Shown: positions 46,101-59,429, counted from the stretch's first letter. The stretch: 62,500 bases of DNA from Glandiceps talaboti (GCF_964340395.1 NC_135551.1:10301879-10364378); one strand, 5' to 3'. Notes: generated by a model from the sequence alone, not told the origin. Program-made: numbers and translations.

Positions 46101-48396
46101 ATGAGGGTTCCTGTTTGAAATGGAGGTTGATATATCACAATATTAAGCCTTGAATGAAAATTAACTAAAACATAAACTATGGGAAAATAAAAGATTGTCA
46201 ATTTCCATGAAAAGAAGACGTTGAACTCCCAAATTTCTTTTATATCAAAAGGACCAGGAACAATCATTTGGTGAGATTTGAAAAACTTGTATTTTCAAAA
46301 TTGGTCACCAAGGCGTATTCTGGTACCCTTTAGCAAAACTCAGACAGTTTGAAAAATACATAACGATGAAAATGGCTGTAGATTCTAAATGCATTACATG
46401 TGTATTGAAATGTTTTAAGACACCTGGTATCCATATTATTTATCATACATGTAATATTTAGTTATTATTCCCCGATATACATGTACATGTACATTTTTTT
46501 GTAGCCAAAGAAAGTATGAGGGTCCTAAGGGGCTTTATCACTTTTATGTCAAACTCAAAGATGAGAAATGGCAAAACTGTTATATTATTAGTATTTTTTT
46601 TGGCTGAATGAAGACAAATATAGAATACTGTAATTTATGAAAAATCAGAAACATTAAAGACCTTGAAAGATTTTACTCATGTTTTGAACATTGCAGAATA
46701 ACATTTCAGAACAACTGAATAGATATGTGTTATCTTGACCTAGAAAGATCAGGGTATAAATCTCATGGTTTTTTTGTTTGAACGTGTTCAACTTGGCTTG
46801 CGTGTGGTATAAAATGAAATATGACTTGATGAAAATGTTATCGTTTCCTTGGTGACCATATTATTTGCTAAATGACAATACCTTTTATATTGGTATTTTA
46901 AATAAATAGTAATATTTTAATATAATATATACTTAATAAATATTAATCCAAAACAAATTCAGAAATTGAAATACGGTCATTGCTTGTGCAGCCGCCCAGA
47001 TTCCACTGGTATTATAACAAGAGGAAATGAGAGTACCCAGGGAAAATCTATGTTGTTTTGTGGGGGTCAAACTGAGTATTATCCTTCTTACATACATGTA
47101 CAGATCTTAAATTTTAAATCAAACCCAGGCAACGCCAGGTTGGGGTCAAAAACAGACTGCAGTGGTAGGATACACACAAGCTGTTAAAACCACACGGCCA
47201 CTGACAACCCGTCCTGTTTTAGGGATTAGCGTCCGTTTGCTATTTCAAAAATTCAACAAATGAAAATAATGATGCCCATTTTAAAATTTGAAACATATGT
47301 CTACAGATAAAGATTATGATTATAAATATGGTAATTTCATTGTTGGAAGATATGTTAAAATATGCTAATAATAGATGAACATATTGGCATAGAGCACAAT
47401 GGTACTGTATGACAGTATGACAGTAGGTAGATTAACATCTGATTCTGAGAGAGATAAGTTAATGGATGTTTTGGTGATGTGTCTATGCATGTATTTGAAA
47501 TATTGTAAATATCAAAATATGTAGTCTAGCCATTTTTTAAAAAGAGATTATGATTTGAGAGCTGCTTCAAAATTAATATTGAGTCAGATTATTTTGTAGC
47601 AGTACATTATTCAATGTGTTATGTTTAGATGAACTGTCGATGGATAATTCAATAAAAATGGAGTCTGCAAAACTTTTGATTTCTGAAAGATAAAAATCTG
47701 GTTTAATAATTACTTTTACTCAAATCAGAATTGGGACCGTGGCAAATGAATATCTTCAAATTCAACCAAAGCCACCAATACAGTCATAAAATCATGTCTT
47801 CGTTAATCAGGCACAAAGTTCTGCCAATAATAACTTATTATTATACAATGTCCAAATACGGTATGGTATATTTATCAGCTCTGGACGCTTATAAATACAA
47901 AATGTATATTGCTTACATCGTTTTTACAGTAGGGTGGGGGTGGGGGTGGGGTTGCTCTCATTTGTGTGTCATTAAACAACTTTTGGTACATTATTTCTCA
48001 TTGCGCTAGATGGGATGAAGCAATATCCCGCAAGCCATGAATGACCTCTAGACTAGGACTGGCTATATAAATGTTACCATTAATTAGAAAATGCAATATC
48101 GAATCTGATAGTTTTTTTATTAGCGAGATTAATCTGAAAAACATGTCAAGATAGATTTCATTTCATATTAATCATATTTATATTTAGTTGAACATATTGT
48201 TTGCCGTCGTGATTAGTTTTCCATATATGCCACAATTGACAACTGCAATATGTTCATCGTTATACTTATAAATACTGTAAACATGATAACGCAGCACCTT
48301 ATTGGAAGGGTGCTTTCAGCAATTTGAAATATCTACAATAACATGCTTTCTTAATGTGAAGATTTTAGAATTATGATTGGTTTAGTAAGATAAACA

Positions 48397-48469
<73 letters not shown>

Positions 48470-48595
48470 TAATATTTATTTATTTCTGGAAAAAAATAAC
48501 ACACTACACGTGCATCTCAGCACATTGTACAAACTGAAGTTAAAAATTGCAATATTGAATAAATGAGGAAAAAAATAACAGTACACACACACACA

Positions 48596-48635
<40 letters not shown>

Positions 48636-51600
48636 AAAAAAATCAGCACTAAGTATAAAAACCGACCCAGTAAATAATTCACATTTTATAACATACTAAC
48701 ACTATTATTTAGTAGCTATCAAATGGATGTTGGTTTAATTATGTGCACGGTAGGGTAGCATTTCTTACGTCTTTCAGGATCTTGAAATGTATTTTTTGGG
48801 GGACTTCACTTATTTACTCTATCTTGATTACAGGATGATTACATTTGTACATGCACTCAACAAAAGCATCGCTATCATCACCCACTTGTGTACTCTACCA
48901 CATTGAACAACAACAATCTAAGTTTGTGTCTCTCTTAGTAAACCGCAACCTTGATTGCCACTGTGGTAACCAAATGAAAGAGCCAGTGGAAATGTCATAA
49001 ACTTTCCATTTTCTATTCATTTATTATATATCAGGGGCAAATCACCAAAACAGCAAGTTGAACTACAAATGTATGATTAAAATTTTCTGTCTTTCTTGCT
49101 ATTCCAAATAAATAAATTAAACTTACAATAACTTAGGGAATGTTTTTCCTACTTCTAAGTTTGAGAGCAGAGAAACAAACAAGAACAGGTTTCTGTATAA
49201 TATAAAGTTGAATTTATTATGTAGAGGAATTTTACACATTCTATTTCAAGTTTCAAGTTACAATAGATCACATTGAAAAGAAAATTCATACTGATAAAAA
49301 AGTGCAATAAATTTTTAAAGGCTAGAACATTCTGCCACAATTAGGGGTAGTGATACAGCTATGGGCTTAATAGATTTATTAGTTTTCATTTTTTATTCCT
49401 AATGAAAAGGGCACATTGCAACTCTGTATGTTTCAGGGGAGGGGGGTAATTTTTGCAGTCGAATAAAAATACCAGTAGTATTCTAATTACTGAAGTATAT
49501 GTGTTTATATATTAATTATTCCCTCATATTTTTCTTCGTTCAGTTAAGGAATATACGAGTAACTGAAGGGGTCTTGTCACTACTCGTGTCTGCGATTTGT
49601 TGTGAGAAGACCTCTTAAGTCATGAGTATTTTCTGGTTGAATGAAGAAAAATATTTGGGAATAATATAATTATACCAAACACATAATTTATTAAGTATTG
49701 GGAAAATAATGGCAATTTTTGAATGTTTTTTATCATATTTTGAGCACCTTAGAATCTGTGACATAGACATGGGTCATTATGACATAAAATCACCAGAGTA
49801 TATAATCCATATTTTCTGTTCAAAGATAATAACTTGGCTTGTGCATGGTATAAAGATTGTAATACTAATAATACAGAGATATAGAAGAACTGATGAGAGC
49901 AACATGCCAACCTACATCACAGGCAACAACTGTTCTTTCTCAATCAGTTACATGTATCTGTTGTCAAATTTTGCTCTTTGCGTGAAGTCTTCTCTAAGTT
50001 CATTATCTATACAACCAAACACCTCAGTATTATTTCATCAGTTGTGCCATCAGGATACCAGTGAGATAGTTGATTATTTCATATCGAGATACATTTAAGT
50101 CATATAACTATTAGATCTAGTATTCATTTGCATATGACTCATACATACATAGGCCTTGGGCCAGCTGTGAAAATATATATACTTAATGTACGTACCATAT
50201 GTGAATGCATGGAAAAAATAAATAATTTGATAATATAATGATATTTTGATGAATGTTTCTTTTCATAGTTCAAGGACAGGGTCAATCTATTACCAATTAA
50301 TTTTTTATTACCTTGCTGACCCTAAATCCCTTATTGTGTACTTTACATAATTACCAATTAATTTCAACTGCAAATTGCTACTCACAGAACTTCAGAAGAC
50401 ACAATTGGTTTTTTGGAAGCAAATACTAAGAAGAAACAAAATGATTGTTGCAATGGATAATTTTTGTATTAAATAATGATTTAAATGTTCTAACTTATGT
50501 CATGATTTTCTTACATGAATTTCACACAGACAACATGTTTAATGTCGTTTGGTAGTCCTCAAAAAAATGAACCCTATAAATGGCTTTGATACTGTATTTT
50601 CATACTTTATGGATATATGACTTCATTCTATACTTGTATATATTTCAGCAATATCTTATTCATTCCCCAGCTAGTGAAAATATCAACATTCGTCATGGAT
50701 GACTTATTATTGCGTAGGCGATCGACAGTGTAGATACGGCAGCCATGATTGATGCAGACTACAGAGATAAAAAAATGTGTATACTATTCTCATTCAGGGC
50801 CGCTTAGAGTCGTGCTAACTACATGCATTATCCCTATTTTAGATGTGTTATTTTGTTGTTGTCGACCAATCAGATCTTTTGATTTGCACCATCAATATAC
50901 TGGTATAATATAGTATTTATTACACTACAGTATCACATCAGTTTATACTGTAGGTGTTTTGCTAGTGGCTGCTTTTTTTTTAGACAAGTGATAATGAAGG
51001 GTAAAATATTATTTGGAAAAAAATAAGAATTGTAAGCATTGCTATAATGTTAAATTCTGTGTTCCAAAGTAATTATATTTCATTATCTTCTTAGGCCAAA
51101 AAAAAAATATATCTGGTTCTGGTCAGTGTGCGCGTGCCCTGAATACCCTCGCGTCGATCCTTTTTTTTCTGATAATTTTTGCTTTCCCGTTCCTTATTTA
51201 TTCCTGATATCAGGAGAACAAGCAGCTGAAATCTACCCTACATGCCAAGACTGCTTAAATACAAAGCCTAAACTGCTTCGAAGAAAAAGGAAGTTTTTCA
51301 AGAGATAAATATGATAGAACAGAGTATGTAAAGTGTCAACAAAATGTGCATTTACATATTTGCAAAAAAAAAAAAAAAAGAATAGGAAAAAAAAATTTGC
51401 GTCCACGCACCACTTTAGAAAGTTTACCCTGACCAGAAACAGATGGTTATTTTTTTTTTTTGCCTTATCAAACCATAAGCAATACCTTTTCCATTATATT
51501 CGCATGAATCATTTTATATTTTTGTTCTTGCAGATGAGGAAAAGGGAGGTCATGGGTATGACAACACTCTGAGATCTATGCATCCATTCTTCATTGCAAG

Positions 51601-53503
51601 TGGTCCATCAATCAAGAAGAACTTCACTTCAGATCCGTTTAAGAATGTGGATATCTATCCTATGATTTGTGAGATTATGAATCTGAAACCTGGTCCAAAT
51701 AATGGAAGTTTAGAAATCGTGAGCAAAATGTTAAATGTCAGTCATTCTGGACATCACCATGGATACCAACATTTCAAAATATCCGAAAGACTTATAATAG
51801 GTGAGCAGGTTTATGTTTTTAGTCCCTGCCGGGGGATTGGGCTCTGTCCATCCATGTGTGCGTGTATGCATGCGTGTGTGCGTCAGGAGCCATTTCTTGG
51901 AAACTTATGTTTTTAGACCCCACCAGACAAAATCCTGGGGGACTTAAGGCCCAGTTACACGATGCAACTCATGAAGCAATTCGTCGCATGCGACGAGGCT
52001 TGCAACTGTGACGGGGGCGCGTACACGATGCAACTTAGCCAACTAGTTGCATGGTGAGTCGCAAGAGCTAACTGTTGCACATGCGTAAATATATAAAAGT
52101 AATAGGTCATCGAGGTCAAGTCTTCTAGCGGCAGGAATTTGGCAAAAATGCTATGAAATTGCTATAATTTACGAATAAAATGACTGAAAACTTGTTGAAG
52201 TATCGATAGTAAAACTCTATTCAATTCGAAGTTCGTTTAGGGCGATGTTGACGTTTCCGATGTGGCTACTTGCATTCAAGTTGGAAATAAAATTATGATA
52301 TTCAGCGGAGATCAAGCATTCATAGACATTGTATACTATTGATAAGTGGTAACCGTGGTGATAAATCGAAATTATATCAAAAATACTTGCTGAAATAGAA
52401 TATATTTATACTAAAAACATGGCGGCCATAACATTGAACGTCATTTGACACGTAGGTATATGTCAAAGGTTATTACTTGCAACGCGACGAAGTGGTTACA
52501 CGGTGCAACTCACGAAGCAACTCGAGAATTAACTTGCGACGAGTCGCAAGGAAACCGACATGTTGGGGCGAGTACACGATGCAATTCGTCGCATGAGACG
52601 AATTGCATGGTGCATTGCTAGTCGAGTTGCATCGTGTAACCATGCGTTCATGTGTTCGTGCGTGTATGTGTGCATGCGTGTGTGCATGCGTCCGGAGGAC
52701 TGGACTGATTTCTCACAAACTTGATATAAGGACAACACAGTATGGCGTACATATGTTCCTCAATTTATTTTGTGATACGATTCGATATGGCCACCAGACG
52801 GCGATTTTGTTATGATTTTTTCATGACCAAAACCATTACGTAGACATGCCTGAACAGAAGTTGGTATAAGGACAATGTTCTATTACATACATATGCATGT
52901 CATTTTATGTCGTGATACGATCCAATATGGCCACCGGTCAGCCACATTTTTCACGATTTTTTCATGTCCTGAACCATCACTTGGACATGACTGAACCGAT
53001 TTCTATTATACTAGATACAAGAACAACACACTATAGCATACATATGCACATCAATTTATTTTGTAATTCGATCCAATATGGCCGCCAAAATTTAAAAAAT
53101 CCACATGTCAGTTAGGATAGCAGAAAAAAGTGTAGTAGCATTAGTCATATGAAGTCTGTGGGTGGGCAATATTGTACCCAAAATATATAGATTGTATGTA
53201 ATGGCTAATGTGTGTCTTTATGTTATTAACATGATATACATTCATTTAAAACTAAACCATTGTGTTCGAACAGGTAATACATTTTTTTCTCTCTTATTTC
53301 CAATAATAGACTCTTTATCATTTTTTCTATTTTATATTTCAGCTATGATTGTTGCTGGCACGATATCACTCATTGCTGCCATTTTGTTGACTGGTATGTG
53401 TTGGCGCCAACGTAAATACCGTTTGACAGACTATATTCCAGAACCTCCAACACCGGATCCTGAGAGTAGGAAAGCACTTTTATCAGCTGAAGAAGAGGCA
53501 TAA
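38320..53503 (+). CDS. ENPP4/5-type ectonucleotide pyrophosphatase/phosphodiesterase, complete, four exons
   Basis: Exons 38320-39160, 42369-42566, 51534-51800 and 53343-53503 join in phase to 488 codons. GTAAGT, GTTAGT and GTGAGC donors and TTTCAG/TTGCAG acceptors support each border. Residues 1-24 are a signal peptide. The alkaline-phosphatase-like catalytic domain has D37 (LLISFDGFRWDY), the nucleophile T74 (ITKTFPNHF), N95, D195 and H199 (NEPDHTGHSKGP), D242-H243 (TSDHGM) and H353 (GGHGYDN), so all metal and nucleophile positions are present. Residues about 436-458 are a membrane helix, followed by a short basic and acidic cytosolic tail. This is a type I ectoenzyme hydrolysing nucleotide phosphodiester or pyrophosphate bonds. 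The single-TM C-terminal layout and lack of somatomedin domains fit ENPP4/5 better than ENPP1-3. The frame is intact. Confidence 0.95.
39501..39763. mobile_element. MITE with about 42-bp inverted repeats (ENPP intron 1)
   Basis: TAAAGCCTGGCGCACACACA at 39,501 and its reverse complement at the right end (to 39,763) frame a 263-bp element. Inner partial copies of CGAGCAAAAAGTCATTC are also present. TTAA on the left and TTAG on the right hint at a TTAA-type target, as used by piggyBac or Kolobok elements. Confidence 0.75.
39764..40138. mobile_element. MITE, GGCC(A)n...GGTTCCGGTTAC family (ENPP intron 1)
   Basis: The left end reads GGCCAAAAAAAATAATTGTG then GTGGTTCCGGTTAC; the right end (40,095-40,138) is its reverse complement. 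A second member of similar length lies at 51,091-51,468, and a half copy (TTTGGTTCCGGTTACCCGAC) is at about 38,027. Confidence 0.7.
41170..41304. repeat. Imperfect palindrome with about 40-bp arms
   Basis: AAGTGGTGTTTCTGGTTTTG at 41,174 is mirrored by CAGAAACACCACTT ending at 41,299, with further pairing inward (ATATGACGGTCACA against TGTGACCATCATGTAT). It is probably a small hairpin MITE. Confidence 0.5.
45501..45855. mobile_element. MITE with about 100-bp inverted repeats (ENPP intron 2)
   Basis: CTAGTCTAATTCCTATGACG at 45,501 through AGCACAGAAATCTGTGCTAC near 45,595 is mirrored by the right arm ending ...ATAGGAACTAGACTAG at 45,855. The inner tip of each arm, GCACAGAAATCTGTGC, is itself palindromic. 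A related end lies at 57,504-57,550. Confidence 0.8.
47740..48020 (+). repeat. Interspersed repeat, copy 1
   Basis: About 280 bp starting TTCAAATTCAACCAAAGCCA and ending CATTATTTCTCATTG. It matches 56,575-56,815 in the same orientation with many substitutions. Confidence 0.65.
51091..51468. mobile_element. MITE, same family as 39,764-40,138 (ENPP intron 2)
   Basis: TTAGGCCAAAAAAAAAATAT on the left and the mirrored ...TTTTTTTTTTTGCCTTATC on the right, with CTGGTTCTGGTCAG inside each end. Its 3' end is about 65 bp before exon 3. Confidence 0.6.
51954..52640. mobile_element. 687-bp inverted-repeat element with 17-bp perfect ends (ENPP intron 3)
   Basis: The element starts GTTACACGATGCAACTC (51,954-51,970) and ends with the exact reverse complement (52,624-52,640). 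Subterminal repeats of ACACGATGCAACT and AATTCGTCGCATG occur in both orientations. A decayed relative is at about 54,185-54,415. Confidence 0.75.
52690..53095 (+). repeat. Decayed tandem repeat, about 125-bp unit, three copies (ENPP intron 3)
   Basis: Each unit runs from a ...TGATATAAGGACAACA-like start through ACATATG...TTTTGTGATACGATTCGATA to ATGGCCACC. Copies start near 52,720, 52,862 and 53,020. Confidence 0.7.
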
Positions 53504-54596
53504 ATTCATGTTTGGAAGTGTCGTTTTATTGTCCCATTTTTATCCTGTGCCTCATAACGAGAATGTGAGTGCCTTATACATGCAAATGGGTTCATGCTCT
53601 ATTTAATGTGTGGACGGCTTAACTAGCGTTTTGTTTGTGATGGACTCTGCAGCATTATCCACCAAATACCATATTTGAAGTCGACCTCTATTGACCCTGT
53701 TGTGTCAACCAATAGAAATCTTCCTACTAAGCTCATGCTTCATTTTTTTCTATTTTGCTACTTAAGCTGTTAAATAATTGGCTTAGGCTTCATCCCCTCC
53801 CAAACATGCTAATGTGCTACCAATCCATGTTTGAAACACTATTGCATATGAAATTATAGTATGGGCCCTAGAGACGTGGCAACTTTGATGTAGCGCTGTC
53901 AGTACTCAAAGCAACCAGTGACTGACTTCTCAGTTGGTTTGCTTATCCATGAACATCTCTCTTGTGTACTTGAAGTATAGATCATGTAGTCATTTCATGT
54001 GAACATATTGAAAGCTAGATAAAGGTGAATCATATGACTTCATATAGGATCATAGGGAGGTGTTGATACAATATGGGCCAGTTCATGTTGCTATCAGTAT
54101 TGGGACCTTAATGCTGTATACATAGCAATACAAAAACACACAGATTTTGTGTTTCTAGTTTCTAAAGGCATGGGACAATTTGGGGAGCAATTCGTCGCAT
54201 GCGACAAGGTTAGCAACTACAACTGAATGCATACACAGGGCAATTCACCGGGCAATGTGAGAAGCAACTTAAGTTGCAACAAATTGCAGAAAATCCAATA
54301 TGTGGGACTCCTTGTGACGCACCTGGCAGTGTCACAAGGCCTTGTGATTATATGTGTACACAGAGTAATTATTTGTATGGGATGAATTGCTTAGTGTGTT
54401 CCTCACTGAATTGCCTTGTGTATCTTGGCCATAGGCCTTTTTAAATCCTTAGTATAGATATGTTTATACGTGCAGTACTTGATTTTAATCCACTGTTTGA
54501 TTTGCCAGAAGTTCGATTGTGCAGCTATGTAATTGAAACCAAACCTGATGAACATAATAAATTGACTATCTAGATTATGATTTAAGTTAAAATATG
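53504..54596 (+). other. 3' UTR and flank of the ENPP gene
   Basis: No coding potential. It includes a decayed member of the ACGATGCAACT-type MITE at about 54,185-54,415. The transcript end is not determined. Confidence 0.5.
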
Positions 54597-54820
54597 TAGA
54601 AGATAGGATAGATACAATAACCATGACAACAGTAAACATGTGTAAGAGATAGGATAGATACAGTAACCATAACAACAGTAAACATGTATAAGAGATAGGA
54701 TATATACAGTAACCATGACAACAGTAAACATAAGAGATTATGATAGAATAGATACAGTAACCATGACAACAGTAAGCATGTATAAGAAATGGGATAGAAA
54801 CTGTAACCATGACAACATAA
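54597..54820. repeat. Minisatellite, about 50-58 bp unit, four to five copies
   Basis: Units of GATAGATACAGTAACCATGACAACAGTAAACATG-type sequence (key words GGATAGATACA, AACCATGACAACAG, TAAACATG) repeat from 54,600. The open frames across it are artefacts. Confidence 0.85.
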
Positions 54821-54877
54821 TTTATCAAGCTACATGTTTAGAATTTGTTAAACCTCTAAATACAAACATATTATCCA

Positions 54878-54883
54878 AATAAA
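54878..54883 (+). terminator. Candidate poly(A) signal AATAAA downstream of ENPP
   Basis: AATAAA about 1.37 kb after the ENPP stop codon. It is one of several AT-rich candidates, and there is no supporting element. Confidence 0.2.
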
Positions 54884-57800
54884 TGACACTGCCATATCTC
54901 ACCTTGACTGTATATGGTCATGACACTAAATATGCAGAAATCGTTGACATGACAACTACAAGATAGCAGTGATGTTATGTCCTTAGGCAAGTTCATACAT
55001 CCCATGGATGAAAAAAGATACAAAACTATCATGTCTTAAATAAACCCAAAATAATTATTAGTCATTTTAAAATGAATGTAGTTTCGAAGGGTTTGAAAGG
55101 GGGGGGGGGGGGGGGAAGGAGGTGGGGGCAGGTTACCAGGGAATTGTAAGGGTTTAGAACTATGGGGATTAGTACAAATTAAAATTAAAAGGGATTTTGA
55201 AGTACAGGGGGGGGGGGGGGTCGAGTACCAAAGTTAAGACCAAAGTTAATTGAAGATCTTCTACATTTGTAGATGACATACCAAATTTTTGCTATCAAAC
55301 GTTTCAAATGTACTTTTCAGCAAAACAGTAATTATGTAGAAAGTATATAACGGTGTTCACTGAAAGTTTAATATTGCGAGAAAAATTTTTTGAAAACCGA
55401 TAGATAAGTAATGACATTGTGGACACATTGTGAAAGAGTCATATTACATTTTAATAATTTCTTCAAGTAAATCTTTTTTCCTTTATACTATAAATATCTT
55501 CTCCTTTTCATCTTTTGGTAAGTTTACCTATACAATGTATTTCCATTGATGTTAGTCAAAATTTGCCAAGCATTCCCTTAGTAATACACTGCCTAGCTAT
55601 CTATAATGTATTTTTAGACCACTTTCCTCTTTTTTTTCTTGAGGCTGATATAGACATTGTGTTTATTGTATTTAACTCACCTCAAACAATCACATTTCTA
55701 GTCTGGATGCAATGAAGGATAGCACTTAGCTGTCACCTTTCATCCTAGATAAAACTCAAAATATATATTCAAAATAACCATGTATATTCAAAGATATCAT
55801 GTTTTTTTCTGTATACAGATGTGTTAAATATAGATGTTATTTATAAAGTCTTTTGCTGTTGAAAGTATGGTTTTTACATGTTCGCTAATTGAACAAAATG
55901 AACCCACCTTGCACGTACATTTCAGAGTACATGTCCATTTCAGAGTACGTTGTACATTTCTGACTACAGCATTATTAAATTTTATGTTGTTTTCGACTCT
56001 ATCTTTCAGATCACTTTCTGTTTTAAAACTGTAGCTATATCTTAATTTGTGGTACTTATCTTCTAAATGTATGTGTACAGTATTTATTTATTTATTGCAC
56101 CCCTTTTTGTATCGGGGGCTCACTGTTAGGAGCAGTACTAACAGAAAATTAAAATACATACACTACTAAAAAATGAGAGAAGATATGACTAGTATAATCA
56201 CAAATAGAAACAAACAAAAGAAAACAGAAATCAAAGGGAGTTAAGAAGATTGAGAAATTATTGTGAACTTGTGTATGTGTAGTGCATACCATACCGTACC
56301 ATACCGTACCGTACCGTACCATACAGGTTAATTGCCCATTTCAGATTACGATTAAAATTGAGGTGAAAACAGCTGTCTGGTGGACCTACAGAAAAATTGG
56401 TCCAGAACAAAAAGAATAAGGGGCGAGATCAATAACTCAATGTTGGTTAAAATAATAAATTCTTTATTTAGGTACAGACAATCCTTGTTTCTGGTTTAGG
56501 CCTTTAGTGGTATTCTAACGGTACATCAAATCTCAAGATCTCTCTTTACTTCTAGCTCAATGAGGTCCTGAGATGAAACTTCAAATTCAACCAAAGCCAC
56601 CCACAAAGTCATTAACATCATGTCTTTGTTAATCAGTCACAGAATTCTACCCAATCATAAGTTAGTCTTTATTGGAGGCAGTTGTGTAATATCTAAACAT
56701 GGTACATTTGTCAGCTCAGAATGATACTTACACACTGTCATTGTAAAAAGTTGAGGGTTTACTCATTTGCATGAACAACTTTTGGTTCATGATTTCTCAT
56801 TGAGCAATACAGGATCAGTGATGTTTGGCTACCAGCATCTAGGCATCTAGGCTATTTATCCAGCGTCAAGTCAGAAGTACATGTACACTGAACCCAACGT
56901 ATACATACATAACATCTAAGAAAACTAAGCAAAGCAAAAGAGAATTTGGAAAAAGGGTATAAAAATATACATACAACATTAGCAGTACATTAATGGTGAC
57001 TTTATAAAATACATATAAGTAGTCAATACATAATTGGTAAATAACAGTATTTATAAACATTTTGGAGATAAAATTTGATATGATTGTGCAATGCTTTTAA
57101 GTGCAATACACAAAGGCATTAACCTTAGCAATATGAAACAGTTTAGTTGATTAAATTTTTCATTGAAAGATTAGTTATTAAAAACAGTTATTTTGGAAAG
57201 TAGTAAATGTATTTTAACAATATCACAAGTCACGTTTACTGATTTTATTTTATAGTATATATAATATATGTTGGGAGAAGGATGGGTTGATATTGTTTTA
57301 TTTATTAAATGTATTATCCTATATCTATTTCTTGTTGTATATTGCGTTGTATTGTGTAGAATGATGTATTTGATTGTAAAGCCGCGCTAGCTGCAACGGG
57401 AATGACATGTTTGAAAACATTTTATTATTATACAGTAACTTACTTGTAGTATTGCACGTTATGAACAATAAAACACCTGTGGATAAACAAATGTTTGTAG
57501 CTAGTCTAGTTCCTATGTTGTATTGTTACGATTTACACCTCCACTCACTCCACTCATATGGTTTATTTAGAGACCATGTTGGCATCCAGACTAGTTTGTA
57601 GCTGTATACATGATAAATCAAATCAAATAGATTTTTTCACCTTCAATGGCAATCATGATTTTAACCTGTTTCTGTACTGCTTATGGATTATTAGTTTTAA
57701 ATGTGTATTTTTAGCTGTATACACGATAAATCCAAATTAATTTTTGGTCCGCACCTAAAAGTCAGTGCCCTATAACGATGATCACAATTTCAACCTGTTT

Positions 57801-58990
57801 ATTATATACCTCGTATGGATAATAACGACCACTGGTTAAAATGTAGAATGCCTAATTGTTGCTATTTCAGCAATTTCACAGAAAAGGCTATTCGTGTATC
57901 CTCACTTATTGCGTATAATCAATGGTGAATTTAGTTACATTCGTTCATGTTTGTCTTCTCTTGTTCGCCCTCACCATAATGTCCGACGTGATTTTACAAA
58001 TTAAATATAATAGATTGATACATTATAATCTTGTTACTTTGGGAAGGAAGACAGACGTCTTTGAAACACCACTGTAGATGTCAGGCAATGTGATCGCTAT
58101 TATATCTAATGAACTAGTGATCAGTCAAACACATGATAAAATGGGGACTGTTTTTGAATTTGATAACTTTAATAAGAAAAGGAGATGCATCTTTTTCTAT
58201 GTAATAAGCCCAATAAAATGTTATTAAATATACAAAATTAGTGAGTCTATGAGTTGCCTACTTTTGAAATAAGACGGTAGCATTAATTAATTGGATTTCG
58301 CTTCGATGCTACACAAAGGAGAGCCGCTGTAGTCCCCAGGTGGAATGCTCGCCTTTATCTTTCCTTAACTTTGTAAAAAGGGACAACCAACAGCGTTGTT
58401 AAAAAGTGACCAGGTATTGCTCTTATCGAGGAATCAATAAATATAATCAGCGGGATTTTGTGTGAAAAAGTTGTTTGGGCAGTTTGGCAGTTTCATCAAC
58501 AGTCTGTTAGTAAAAGGAATACAGTGACTAGGAAATGGAAATGAACAGTGTTTTGTACAAAGAAAGCAAGAGTCAAGGAATTTTGGTGGAATGTTATCTT
58601 CAAATGTATCATGGCATATTCGCTTTGATATGAGTGGTAAATCTAGAATGTCCCATCTTTTCTACTTTCATTGTTTTAGCCACCAACTAACGAAGAAATG
58701 AATTTCTACAGAGACTTTTGTGCAAGTATATACTGGAATCCTACTAAAACATTTACATCGAGTATTCCTACGATATCATACAGTCCATAGCCTTGGCACT
58801 CAACTCAGCTGACAACATTCTGCGGCTTATTAGCAAGGGAGGCAAACAAATACACGAATTTACGTATAGTGATTCTGATATTGCCAAGCTGGTGTGAGAA
58901 GAGACAAGAAAACGTGTCAACAACTCATAAGTATTATACCCTCTCTCTTTCTGCCCACGGGTTAAGTTGAGACTGACTTTTCATATTAAA
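54884..58990. other. Intergenic region, no gene seen
   Basis: Holds G-tracts (55,099-55,117 and 55,207-55,220), a short ACCAT/ACCGT repeat (56,286-56,325), interspersed repeat copy 2 (56,575-56,815) and a MITE end (57,504-57,550). No coding similarity on either strand. Confidence 0.6.
56575..56815 (+). repeat. Interspersed repeat, copy 2
   Basis: Starts ACTTCAAATTCAACCAAAGC and ends near GATTTCTCATTGAGC, matching 47,740-48,020. Confidence 0.65.
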
Positions 58991-58995
58991 CCTCA

Positions 58996-58997
58996 CG

Positions 58998-59030
<33 letters not shown>

Positions 59031-59041
59031 GCGCGCGCGCA
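58996..59041. repeat. Symmetric (GC)n(AC)n(GC)n alternating purine-pyrimidine tract
   Basis: CGCGCGCG, then about 24 bp of CA, then CGCGCGCGCG: 46 bp of strict alternation, ideal for left-handed DNA. It lies about 390 bp beyond the 3' end of the BHMT coding sequence. Confidence 0.9.
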
Positions 59042-59429
59042 TTGATAGTGCATAGTGGGCTTGGCAAATACGAATTTATGACAGTAAAGTTTACTCACAT
59101 CCCCATTTACCATTTACTCTCATGTAGATTATAAAGCAAATACACAATTAATCGAATAGCAAAACAAAATTTTAAAAAATAGTTTATAAAAGAAAATGCG
59201 TCACTCAAGTTGTCATCATGAAATGTAATGTATGGTTCATTTCTCACGTAATATCAACGAGTCAACCAAATAAAGACAGAAAGAAGCTATGACATAAAAG
59301 ATAGAGTCACAATAATGAAGGTAGAATTCTTCCATTTCTGTAATTGCACAACATGGTTATAGTTGACCATCATATCACCTATATGGGACCCTCATATCTT
59401 TACGGCTACAAATTCTCACATCTGTAGCT

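Larger units (their letters stand above)
42567..51533 (+). other. ENPP intron 2, about 9 kb, no gene seen
   Basis: AT-rich intron with a (AAAT)n run at 43,085-43,190, (ATT)n at 48,401-48,470 and (CA)n at 48,584-48,632, together with the MITEs listed separately. No further coding exon resembling a known protein was found on either strand. Confidence 0.65.

Noticed and set aside
54403-54828. 141-residue open frame with repeated CCHGYCIYP-like units
   Set aside because: Translation of the 54.6-kb minisatellite.
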